Numbered from the stretch's first letter, positions 1 to 5,523 are shown. The stretch is DNA of 5,523 nucleotides from Candidatus Aminicenantota bacterium (GCA_030673995.1 DAOUYU010000123.1:1-5523), one strand, 5' to 3'. Translations and numbers: made by a program. Notes: generated by a model from the letters alone, not told the origin.

Positions 1-151
1 GCGGAGGCTAAGTGTGTAGAAAACCGTGAGCAAGGCTGAGCAGGCATGGTTCCTCTTCTCTCTTCTCACTACCAGGTTTTGGGGGATAGCCGAAGCGACC
101 ATTGAAGGTTTAGCCTTCGGCGCTCGGTTTTCGAGGGAAGCTGACGAAGTC
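1..151 (+). repeat. Long direct repeat, copy 1
   Basis: Positions 1-119 are identical to 172-290, an offset of exactly 171 bases. Positions 120-151 match 291-322 at 23 of 32 bases, and most of the differences are transitions. After that the copies diverge: this one runs into an A-rich stretch (154-161) ahead of copy 2. Near its right end TGAC (142-145) can pair with GTCA (149-152) around a GAA loop. The copy begins at the first base of the window, so its true left end is unknown. I recognise no insertion-sequence ends or transposase. It may be a dispersed intergenic repeat family of the host. Confidence 0.9.
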
Positions 152-171
152 ATAAAAAAAAGAGGGCATAA

Positions 172-322
172 GCGGAGGCTAAGTGTGTAGAAAACCGTGA
201 GCAAGGCTGAGCAGGCATGGTTCCTCTTCTCTCTTCTCACTACCAGGTTTTGGGGGATAGCCGAAGCGACCATTGAAGGTTTAGCCTTCGATGTTCGCTC
301 TTCGAGGGGACCCGACGGAGTC
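172..322 (+). repeat. Long direct repeat, copy 2
   Basis: This is the second copy of the repeat that starts at position 1. Its first 119 bases are identical and its last 32 are diverged. The sharp change from perfect identity to about 72 percent suggests either recent gene conversion or duplication of the left part, or different constraints on the two parts. In the diverged part this copy has a stronger GC stem (311-316 with 320-325) where copy 1 has a weaker one. The right half (245-262) is complementary to 411-428. Confidence 0.9.
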
Positions 323-428
323 GGGCGGCGAGTATGTCTGAGCGGAGCGAGTTACGCAGCCGCCAAGAAGAGTGAATAGAGAAAGGCGTTAAAAACCTGA
401 AGGGGAGCGAGGCTATCCTCCAAAACCT
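245..428 (+). repeat. Inverted repeat pair enclosing GC-rich structured segment
   Basis: Positions 245-262 and 411-428 are reverse complements at 17 of 18 bases, and the one exception would be a G-U wobble in RNA. The left arm belongs to direct repeat copy 2, and the same arm occurs in copy 1 at 74-91. The right arm is therefore a short, probably diverged, inverted copy of the same element. If transcribed, the 148-base interior could fold further, through the hairpin at 311-325 and a possible 324-329/359-364 stem. I infer a structured intergenic element. Whether it acts as RNA, as a DNA cruciform or is only repeat debris cannot be decided here. Confidence 0.6.
311..325 (+). other. GC-rich hairpin conserved between repeat copies
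   Basis: CCCGAC (311-316) and GTCGGG (320-325) form a perfect 6-bp stem with a GGA loop. The matching place in copy 1 (142-152) forms a 4-bp TGAC/GTCA stem with a GAA loop. The pair T142:A152 in copy 1 corresponds to C313:G323 in copy 2, a compensatory change. There is no U-run after it, so it is not a simple intrinsic terminator. Confidence 0.5.
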
Positions 429-455
429 TTACTTCCCTCTTCCGTATCATATACT
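428..455 (+). promoter_or_regulatory. Candidate sigma70 promoter for the permease operon
   Basis: TTTACT (428-433) resembles a -35 box at 4 of 6 positions. TATACT (450-455) resembles a -10 box at 5 of 6 positions. The spacer is 16 bases. An overlapping alternative -10 is TAAAAT at 457-462. Transcription would begin at about 461-468, leaving a very short leader before the ATG at 476. The -35 box starts on the last base of the inverted repeat arm (411-428), so the repeat abuts the promoter. This rests on motif matching only. Confidence 0.4.
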
Positions 456-475
456 GTAAAATATGAATAAAGACA

Positions 476-1708
476 ATGGCTAGAGTTAATATAGGCGAAT
501 CCGTTTCTATGGCCATGGGTTCTCTCTGGACAAGTAAATTAAGAACGTTCCTGACGCTGCTGGGCATCATCATCGGTGTCTTCACCATAATCGCTGTTGT
601 CTCTATCATCCAGGGCCTTAACAACTTTGTCTATACCGAATTTGCTTTTTTTGGAGCCAACGATTTTTCGGTCTCAAAATTCAACATGGGCGCAATATCT
701 CTGAGCGAATGGAGAGAAATGCTCAAAAGAAAGAACTTCACTCTTGATGACATGAGAATCCTTCAGCAGCAGTGTGAATCCTGCGAATTAGTGGGAGCTT
801 CTGTAGACACAAACCGGACGGTAAAGTTCGGAAATCAGTACATTAAAGATGTCCGGATAAGCGGGCAGACCCATCTTGACCACATGATCGGTTCAGTCCT
901 GGAGCTGGAAAGAGGACGGCAGATTCGAAGAGAAGATGAAGAGCACTCCCGGTATGTGTGTATCATTGGAGCAGATATCATAGAGGAACTGTTTCCCTAT
1001 CTTGATCCTCTGGGGAAGCGAATAAAGATCGGTCCCCATAACTTCCTGGTCATCGGCCTCGGCAAGAAGAAAGGAAAGCTTCTGGGAATGAGCCAGGATA
1101 ACTATGTTGTGATCCCTATCACTACATTCCATAAAATATACGGCTCAAGAAGAAGCATCGATATCAATGTTCACACGTCTTCCCAGGAACAGATGGAAAC
1201 AGCTCAGGAGGAAGTGAGAACGATCCTTCGTTCCAGACGGCATCTTTCATTCAAAGATCCCGATGACTTCTCTTTCCGGAGTTCAGAGACTTTCATCCGG
1301 ATATACAAAACAGCAACGGCAAGCATTTATTTTGCCATGATTGCCATCTCTTCCCTTGCCCTCCTGGTAGGAGGCATCGTTATCATGAATATCATGCTCG
1401 TCGCTGTCACCGAAAGAACAAAGGAAATAGGCATCCGAATGTCTGTGGGAGCACGCCGTCTGGACATATTATTCCAGTTTTTGATCGAGTCTGCTGCTCT
1501 TTCTACTACTGGGGGTATAATCGGAATTTTCATAGGCTTTATCATCGCCAAGATCGTCACAGCCGCTACCTCAATCCCTTCGAGCATTGAACCCAGCTCC
1601 ATCGTTGTCGCCATTCTCCTTTCAGGTTCTGTTGGCATCTTTTTCGGCATTTATCCCGCCAATAAAGCGGCAAAGCTCAATCCCATCGAAGCACTGAGGT
1701 CTGAATAA
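476..1708 (+). CDS. FtsX/MacB-type ABC transporter permease (first of a pair)
   Basis: This is an integral inner-membrane permease of 410 residues, the usual length for MacB-type permease subunits that lack a fused ATPase. The N-terminal segment (about 8-47) has the family signature KLRTFLTLLGIIIGV leading into TM1. A large extracytoplasmic MacB-PCD-like domain follows (about 48-275) and contains a QDN-VVIPITT stretch near 207-217. Three more helices lie at about 284-309, 337-362 and 373-393. The cytoplasmic coupling motif ERTKEIGIRMSVGAR (313-327) and the tail PIEALRSE are typical. The coupling motif departs from the usual RKALGAR form. An in-frame stop at 464-466 limits the start, and ATG 476 keeps the conserved N-terminus, but no good Shine-Dalgarno sequence precedes it. 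The stop overlaps the start of the next permease. Family members export peptides, lipoproteins, lipids or drugs; the substrate here is unknown. Confidence 0.93.
   Translation: MARVNIGESVSMAMGSLWTSKLRTFLTLLGIIIGVFTIIAVVSIIQGLNNFVYTEFAFFGANDFSVSKFNMGAISLSEWREMLKRKNFTLDDMRILQQQCESCELVGASVDTNRTVKFGNQYIKDVRISGQTHLDHMIGSVLELERGRQIRREDEEHSRYVCIIGADIIEELFPYLDPLGKRIKIGPHNFLVIGLGKKKGKLLGMSQDNYVVIPITTFHKIYGSRRSIDINVHTSSQEQMETAQEEVRTILRSRRHLSFKDPDDFSFRSSETFIRIYKTATASIYFAMIAISSLALLVGGIVIMNIMLVAVTERTKEIGIRMSVGARRLDILFQFLIESAALSTTGGIIGIFIGFIIAKIVTAATSIPSSIEPSSIVVAILLSGSVGIFFGIYPANKAAKLNPIEALRSE
1696..1700 (+). promoter_or_regulatory. Ribosome binding site inside the upstream gene, coupling the two permeases
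   Basis: GAGGT lies 7 bases before the ATG at 1708 and within the last codons of the first permease. The stop TAA (1706-1708) and the start ATG (1708-1710) share one base, forming TAATG. This points to translational coupling and a near-equal ratio of the two subunits. It also fixes the start of the second gene. Confidence 0.75.
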
Positions 1709-2952
1709 TGAGATTGGGGATCCTGAAAGAAATTTCCCAGATGGCCTTCGACTCCATCAAGACGCATAAACTCCGCTCCTTTTTAACTCTGCTGGGGATC
1801 ATGATCGGTGTAATGACCGTCATCGGGATGGTTTCTATTATCCAGGGCATAAACCGGACTTTTCTCGGTGAACTCGAATCCATGGGCTCAGATCTGATCT
1901 TCGTCGGCAAATACGATCCTATTCAAATAGGCCGCCGTTCCGAAGAAGAAAGACAAAGGAAAGATTTAACGGTTGAAGATGCCGCGGCCATTGAGAAAGA
2001 ATGTTCCCTGGTTAAAGCTGTGGCTGTAGACCTTGTTGCGGACTTTTCCGAGAGCCTTCCGATCAAATACCGGAACAAGAAAAATCTGGATGCCTTTATT
2101 TTAGGAATGAACGAAAAATGGCCTCAGGTTCTCTCTGTCTACCTCCCTGAAAAAGGACGATTCCTCATAGAATCCGATATTGCTCACCGCACCAAAGTCT
2201 GTGTTCTTGGAGCGGAGCTAGACGAAATACTTTTTCCTCATCTCAATGCACTGGGGAAAGAGATAAGGGTCGGCCCTGAAAAATTCACCGTGGTGGGTGT
2301 CCTTCAGAAAAGAGGCAGTATATTCGGGCAGAGCCAGGATAATTGGGTCGGAATTCCCATCTCAACACTCATGAAGTATTTTCCCTACACACTAGAAAGA
2401 CTCGAAATCGTAGCCATACCCACAAAACACGGCTACATCCAGGAGACCATCGAACAGATAATCAACTTGCTCCGGAGCAGAAGAAAAGTCGGGTTCGGAA
2501 AACCCAATGATTTCGCCATCTACACTCAAGATACTCTTGTTGGTCTCTACAATCGGATTACAGGAGCCGTCTACCTGGTGATGATCGTCATCTCCTCCAT
2601 CAGCCTTCTGGTTGGTGGGATCGGGGTCATGAATATCATGCTTGTCTCTGTTAAAGAGAGAACCCGTGAGATCGGAATACGCAAAGCCCTCGGAGCCCGC
2701 TCATCGGATATTCTCAAGCAGTTTTTGATTGAGGCTATCTTTCTAACCGGAATTGGAGGAGCTATGGGGGTGATTATCGGATTCGGTATTGCCTTTCTTG
2801 TCAAAACCGCAACTCCTCTGCCCGCTTCTGTAACACTGTGGTCGGTCATCCTTGGACTGCTTGTCTCAGTCTCTGTAGGCCTTTTCTTCGGGATTTTTCC
2901 TGCTCGAAGAGCAGCCAAATTAGACCCGATTATTTCTTTGAGATACGAATAA
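1708..2952 (+). CDS. FtsX/MacB-type ABC transporter permease (second of a pair)
   Basis: This 414-residue permease is a clear paralogue of the preceding gene and closer to the family consensus. It has the N-terminal KLRSFLTLLGIMIGV signature with TM1 at about 23-47. The extracytoplasmic MacB-PCD-like domain spans about 48-280 and includes SQDNWVGIPIST (209-220). Helices lie at about 287-313, 340-365 and 376-396. The coupling motif ERTREIGIRKALGAR (317-331) is canonical, as is the GGIGVMNIMLVSV helix before it. The C-terminus PARRAAKLDPIISLRYE is typical. The pair probably forms a heterodimer that partners with a LolD/MacB-like ATPase and perhaps a MacA-like adaptor, neither of which is in the window. 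The gene ends one base before the stop codon of the opposing alaX gene. Confidence 0.95.
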   Translation: MRLGILKEISQMAFDSIKTHKLRSFLTLLGIMIGVMTVIGMVSIIQGINRTFLGELESMGSDLIFVGKYDPIQIGRRSEEERQRKDLTVEDAAAIEKECSLVKAVAVDLVADFSESLPIKYRNKKNLDAFILGMNEKWPQVLSVYLPEKGRFLIESDIAHRTKVCVLGAELDEILFPHLNALGKEIRVGPEKFTVVGVLQKRGSIFGQSQDNWVGIPISTLMKYFPYTLERLEIVAIPTKHGYIQETIEQIINLLRSRRKVGFGKPNDFAIYTQDTLVGLYNRITGAVYLVMIVISSISLLVGGIGVMNIMLVSVKERTREIGIRKALGARSSDILKQFLIEAIFLTGIGGAMGVIIGFGIAFLVKTATPLPASVTLWSVILGLLVSVSVGLFFGIFPARRAAKLDPIISLRYE

Positions 2953-2953
2953 G

Positions 2954-4150
2954 TTATGGCATTTTTTGTTTAACGTATTCCTCTGCTTTTGACAGTGCGA
3001 GTTCAAGGTTTTCGACTCCCTCTCCCGCAACTTCAACCAGAGAAGGACTCCCGCCTCCCTTCCCTTTGATCAAGGAAGAGACTGCAGGAACAATCTCTCT
3101 CATATCTATATTCAGACTCTGAGAGCAGGCTAAGACCAGATGTCCCCTTTCTTCTCCTTTTATGCCAAAGAGCACAACAAAATCCCCTTTATTTATAATG
3201 TTCAAAGCCAGATATTTCGCTTCCTCCGCCTTTTTATCAGTAAAAATCTGCTTGATTATATTTCCCTTCGCCTCCCCAATAAATTCTTGAGCCAGGTACC
3301 GCGTCATTTTCTCCTGTAACTTCCTGTTTATTCTTTTTTGAGACTTTAAATCTGAAAAGAGCTTTTCGACAGAAGCAAGAATATCTCGTTCATGAGCAGA
3401 AAACCTGCTGGAAAGCTGATAAAGAGCCTTGCTCTTCCATGAATAATCTTCAAAGGCTCTTTTACCGCAGGCAAATTCCAGCCTGACATTGTTCCTGATT
3501 CTTTCTCCCTTGAGAATCTTGATCAACCCTATTTCACCTGCCCTGCGGACATGGGTGCCTCCGCATGCGGAGTAATCAAAACCTGAGACTTCAACGACCC
3601 GAATCAATCCCTTTTTTTGGGGGGGTTTTCTCAAGGGAAGACTTTTGATCTTCTCTTCGGGAACGAAGTAGGATTTTATCTCCCTATCTTGAAAAATAAT
3701 GTCGTTTGCCCGATTCTCGACCTTTTCAACCTCCTTTTCTGAAATCTTTCTTAAATCCATCTCAACGGTAGAAGAATCTATTCCTAGATGAAAAGAAAGA
3801 GTCTCCGCTTCAAAAAGCTCATAGAAACTCTGGGAAAGAATATGCTGGCCCGAGTGCTGCTGCATATGGTCGAAACGTCTCTCCCAGTCAATTTTTCCTT
3901 CGATCTTCTTTGAAGAAACATCTTTCTCAACAACGTGCACGACCTCTTCCTTATCTTCCACGACCTTAAGAACATTGATTCCGTTTATTTGGCCTTTATC
4001 GCAGGGCTGCCCTCCCGACTCAGGATAAAAACAGGTCTGGTCAAGAATCAAAGCCGGTTTTTGCTCATGGGTTATTTTCCTGATGACTCGAGCCTCAAAT
4101 TCAACCTGGTCTGGATTTTCAAAATACAGCCGTTTTGTTTCCTGTCTCAT
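2954..4150 (-). CDS. alaX: Alanyl-tRNA editing protein, long AlaX type with DHHA1 domain
   Basis: This is a cytoplasmic trans-editing hydrolase. By family knowledge it deacylates Ser-tRNA(Ala), and possibly Gly-tRNA(Ala), to guard against mistranslation of alanine codons. It has 398 residues, the size of the long AlaX class. The N-terminal AlaRS-like beta domain carries YPESGGQPCDKG (42-53). The editing core has the zinc motif HSGQH (H99, H103) and CGGTH (C196, H200), so all four expected ligands are present. It is followed by RLEFACGKRA (223-232). A helical, probably coiled-coil segment (about 255-290) leads to a C-terminal DHHA1 domain with a glycine-rich GKGGGSP motif (363-369). It lacks the synthetase catalytic domain, so it is not AlaRS. 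The start has an AGGAG site 6 bases upstream. The gene lies 41 bases after DUF401 and is probably co-transcribed with it. A C7-A7 tract at codons 175-180 contains an in-frame slippery heptamer. Confidence 0.95.
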   Translation of the reverse strand: MRQETKRLYFENPDQVEFEARVIRKITHEQKPALILDQTCFYPESGGQPCDKGQINGINVLKVVEDKEEVVHVVEKDVSSKKIEGKIDWERRFDHMQQHSGQHILSQSFYELFEAETLSFHLGIDSSTVEMDLRKISEKEVEKVENRANDIIFQDREIKSYFVPEEKIKSLPLRKPPQKKGLIRVVEVSGFDYSACGGTHVRRAGEIGLIKILKGERIRNNVRLEFACGKRAFEDYSWKSKALYQLSSRFSAHERDILASVEKLFSDLKSQKRINRKLQEKMTRYLAQEFIGEAKGNIIKQIFTDKKAEEAKYLALNIINKGDFVVLFGIKGEERGHLVLACSQSLNIDMREIVPAVSSLIKGKGGGSPSLVEVAGEGVENLELALSKAEEYVKQKMP

Positions 4151-4156
4151 TTGAAA

Positions 4157-4161
4157 CTCCT
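4157..4161 (-). promoter_or_regulatory. Shine-Dalgarno site of alaX
   Basis: On the minus strand AGGAG lies 6 bases before the ATG at 4150. This is a strong, well-spaced site that supports the chosen start. The resulting N-terminus (MRQETKRLYF) fits the usual AlaX opening. Confidence 0.8.
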
Positions 4162-4164
4162 ATT

Positions 4165-4206
4165 TGAGTATTACACTATTCGAAATGAGTATTACACTAT
4201 TCGAAA
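4165..4206. repeat. Perfect 21-bp tandem duplication at the DUF401/alaX junction
   Basis: Two identical 21-base units occupy 4165-4185 and 4186-4206 with no spacer. The right unit contains the last codons and stop of the DUF401 gene (minus strand, Arg-Ile-Val-stop). The left unit lies in the gap before alaX. Each unit contains the palindrome TTCGAA. The repeat is a multiple of three bases, so readthrough of the DUF401 stop would repeat the same FRIV ending and stop again. The simplest origin is slippage or a small tandem duplication. A two-site operator is possible, because 21 bp is about two helical turns. Confidence 0.9.
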
Positions 4207-5409
4207 GAAGAATAATACCAGAAATGCCGCAACAAAGATAAAAGCAACAGGCCATATCAAAATTTTATAAACATCGCGAAGGTCTGCCTTGAAGTAGTCT
4301 ACAGTCAAAAACAAACACAGATGAGCTGGCGAGAGAAGTATTCCGACAAAGCCACTGACATAAGCAAATAAGACTAAAATCATATCTGGATTTCCAGAAC
4401 CGAAAATCGGAAGGAGCAAGGGGAAAGAAATCCCCACATAGGCATGATTGATCCCGGTTAACAGGCCAAGAAAAAAAGGCACGGTAAAGAGCAATAGATA
4501 AGCAGAGACACCTTCGGGAGGGAAAATACGGGTCAAAGAACTTAAAGCGCCTGAAACTTCGAGTATTTTTTTAAAGACCATGACTGAGGCCACAAGAAAT
4601 ACTGTATTTAAAGAGATACTTTTCCAGATAATATTCAGTCGTTCCTTGATCGGTAGCCGGAACAAGACTTGCGTTAAACAAAAAACGACAGCAAGAGAGA
4701 CGAGCATACTGAGCTTGAAGACAAAAATGAAAATAATGGCTAAAAAAATAGGCCAAATGCTTAAAAAGAGAGTGAATACATTCCTAAGAAAACTCTGGTC
4801 GTTTTTCTCCCGGGAAAGAGCAGGAACATTCTTGAAAAGGAGAACCAAACCCAAAGCCACTGCCAGGATCGTGAAGGGGAACTGAACAGATGCAATTTTT
4901 TTTACGGGAATCTGAAGGATAGCCGCAGCAAGAATCACATTGACATAAAGAGGCCAGCAATATTCCCAGATATGACGAAACCAATAGTTGAGAAAGGTTT
5001 TCCAGGCTGGCGTCAGATTCCAGCGCTGGCCAGCCTCTTCCACAATCGGAGCAGACATTAAGGCTCCTCCAAGCATAGGAAGAAGACCGATAAAAACAGA
5101 AGGAAGGGCTAAAATGAGCCGGGGCTCTGGAATCAGATTCTTGAGAGAATCGACCATCCTTTTGAAATTCCCCCTGTTTTGGAGGAGTGTTCCGATGTAG
5201 AGCACCAGCAAAATTATACCGGCAAGGCTGAGTGTATCTTCGGATACTAGAGCTTCCAGTACGTTACGAAGAAAAATTTTAAATTGAAGGCGAAAAACTA
5301 AAGCTATTAACAGAGTTCCCACAAAAAGAACCAGGCCAAGATCCCATTTCTTTTTAATCAAAAAGAGGATAACCAGGACGATGAGGACAATTCTTAAAAG
5401 GTCAAACAT
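4192..5409 (-). CDS. DUF401 family polytopic membrane protein, putative transporter
   Basis: This 405-residue, very hydrophobic protein has roughly ten or more predicted membrane segments from residue 4 to the C-terminus. It matches my memory of the DUF401 (COG1906) family of uncharacterised membrane proteins in length and in several motifs. These are GLLPMLGGALMSAPIVEEAG (108-127), NYWFRHIWEYCWPLY (141-155), GLLTGINHAYVGISFPLL (315-332) and SPAHLCLFLTVDYFKAD (360-376). The two GLL-containing glycine-rich motifs in the two halves resemble a duplicated transporter fold with re-entrant loops, as in the ion transporter superfamily; this is inference. The substrate is unknown. The ATG at 5409 is preceded on the minus strand by AGGA with short spacing. 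It is the first gene of the probable operon with alaX. A strong hairpin lies 28 bases upstream of the start, so its promoter is either in or beyond that element. The last codons lie in a 21-bp tandem repeat. Confidence 0.88.
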   Translation of the reverse strand: MFDLLRIVLIVLVILFLIKKKWDLGLVLFVGTLLIALVFRLQFKIFLRNVLEALVSEDTLSLAGIILLVLYIGTLLQNRGNFKRMVDSLKNLIPEPRLILALPSVFIGLLPMLGGALMSAPIVEEAGQRWNLTPAWKTFLNYWFRHIWEYCWPLYVNVILAAAILQIPVKKIASVQFPFTILAVALGLVLLFKNVPALSREKNDQSFLRNVFTLFLSIWPIFLAIIFIFVFKLSMLVSLAVVFCLTQVLFRLPIKERLNIIWKSISLNTVFLVASVMVFKKILEVSGALSSLTRIFPPEGVSAYLLLFTVPFFLGLLTGINHAYVGISFPLLLPIFGSGNPDMILVLFAYVSGFVGILLSPAHLCLFLTVDYFKADLRDVYKILIWPVAFIFVAAFLVLFFFRIV

Positions 5410-5437
5410 TTTTCCTGCCTGCTCCGTCTATTCCTTA

Positions 5438-5491
5438 GAAAAAAGGGGACAGGCAACTATTTAAGAAAAAAGTAGCCTGTCCCCTTTTTTC
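5438..5491. repeat. REP-like symmetric hairpin, possible bidirectional terminator
   Basis: Arms 5438-5454 and 5475-5491 are perfect reverse complements (17 bp). After one mismatch, 3 more bases pair (5456-5458 with 5471-5473), leaving a 12-base loop. The arms hold GGGGACAGGC flanked by an A6 tract on the left and a T6 tract on the right, so RNA from either strand would have a GC stem next to a U-run. Hairpins with this GGGGACAG core are, from memory, common dispersed repeats in some bacteria, often near RAYT/Y1-type transposase genes. No transposase is visible here. It could also be a terminator for a gene to the right, or could insulate the DUF401 operon. Confidence 0.8.
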
Positions 5492-5511
5492 CGCTGTCCC
5501 CCTTTTTTCCG
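5477..5511. repeat. Short tandem repeat extending the hairpin arm
   Basis: The right-arm sequence CTGTCCCCTTTTTTCCG (5477-5493) is followed at once by the same sequence with one extra C (5494-5511), and then by a third TTTTTTCC-like piece (5512-5519). This gives a second possible partner for the left arm. It suggests local duplication of the REP-like element, which may continue past the window edge. Confidence 0.8.
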
Positions 5512-5523
5512 TTTTTTCCTTAA

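Larger units (their letters stand above)
1..475. other. Gene-free region with structured repeats upstream of permease operon
   Basis: I see no credible protein gene in this stretch. The open frame at 197-379 is built largely from repeat sequence, has no convincing ribosome binding site and gives a low-complexity protein with no recognisable family. The region holds two long direct repeat copies (1-151 and 172-322), an A-rich spacer (152-171), a hairpin (311-325), GC-rich sequence with a possible 6-bp pairing of 324-329 with 359-364, an inverted partial copy around 411-428, and a candidate promoter at 428-455. The first repeat copy starts at the window edge, so the array may continue to the left. 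I recognise no tRNA, rRNA or known riboswitch. Confidence 0.7.

Noticed and set aside
1..322. CRISPR array
   Set aside because: Only two copies, with a repeat unit over 100 bp and a short A-rich spacer, which does not fit CRISPR geometry.
197..379. 60-residue open frame on the plus strand
   Set aside because: It begins inside the repeat, uses mostly repeat-derived sequence, resembles no family I know and has no good ribosome binding site.
463..483. Tiny frame ATG-AAT-AAA-GAC-AAT-GGC-TAG overlapping the start of the first permease
   Set aside because: Only six codons, no ribosome binding site and no regulatory residue pattern, so chance is more likely than a leader peptide.
2900..2914. Perfect hairpin CTGCTC-GAA-GAGCAG near the end of the second permease, as a terminator
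   Set aside because: It lies within conserved coding sequence (PARRAA) and has no U-run following it on either strand.
2571..2918. 115-residue minus-strand frame (and a similar one at 1327-1650)
   Set aside because: They lie opposite the conserved C-terminal halves of the two permeases and look alike only because the permeases are paralogues. They are antisense shadows.
3559..3572. Perfect 14-bp palindrome CTCCGCATGCGGAG as an operator or frameshift stimulator
   Set aside because: It encodes the invariant Ala-Cys-Gly-Gly zinc motif of AlaX, so protein constraint explains it. It also lies about 40 bases past the slippery site, too far for a typical stimulator.
4580..4885. 101-residue plus-strand frame opposite DUF401
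   Set aside because: It is antisense to the membrane helices of DUF401, rich in Lys, Arg and Thr as expected from complementing hydrophobic codons, and has no recognisable domain.

Overview
This looks like a bacterial chromosomal window of moderate GC content. It has mostly Shine-Dalgarno-led genes, coupled reading frames and dispersed non-coding repeats. The mix of MacB-type permeases, a long AlaX editing factor, a DUF401 membrane protein and a GGGGACAGGC-type hairpin would suit an uncultured, probably anaerobic Gram-negative lineage such as Aminicenantes or a deltaproteobacterial group. That placement is only a guess; no rRNA or other phylogenetic marker is present.

Layout. Positions 1-475 hold no credible gene. 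They carry two direct copies of a repeat spaced 171 bp apart (first 119 bp identical, next 32 bp diverged), then a short segment in inverted orientation that can pair with the right half of each copy, then a plausible sigma70-type promoter. Positions 476-2952 (+) hold two paralogous FtsX/MacB-type ABC transporter permeases whose stop and start codons overlap (TAATG). No ATPase or periplasmic adaptor gene is visible in the window. Positions 2954-5409 (-) hold an AlaX-type alanyl-tRNA editing hydrolase and, upstream of it in the same probable operon, a DUF401 (COG1906-like) polytopic membrane protein. The plus and minus gene pairs converge with a single base between their stop codons. The right end (5410-5523) contains a strong symmetric REP-like hairpin and an extra partial copy of its right arm.

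How the genes work together. The two permeases probably form a heterodimer that needs an ATPase encoded elsewhere. They would act as a mechanotransmission-type export system for a peptide, lipid or drug-like substrate. AlaX clears mischarged Ser- or Gly-tRNA(Ala) in the cytoplasm, while DUF401 is a predicted transporter of unknown substrate. Linkage of the last two is positional only.

No clearly new multi-gene system is evident. The least explained material is the repeat region at 1-440, where one compensatory base-pair change between copies hints at a conserved stem. The tandem 21-bp repeat at the DUF401/alaX junction, an in-frame slippery heptamer in alaX and the terminal hairpin are also worth checking.
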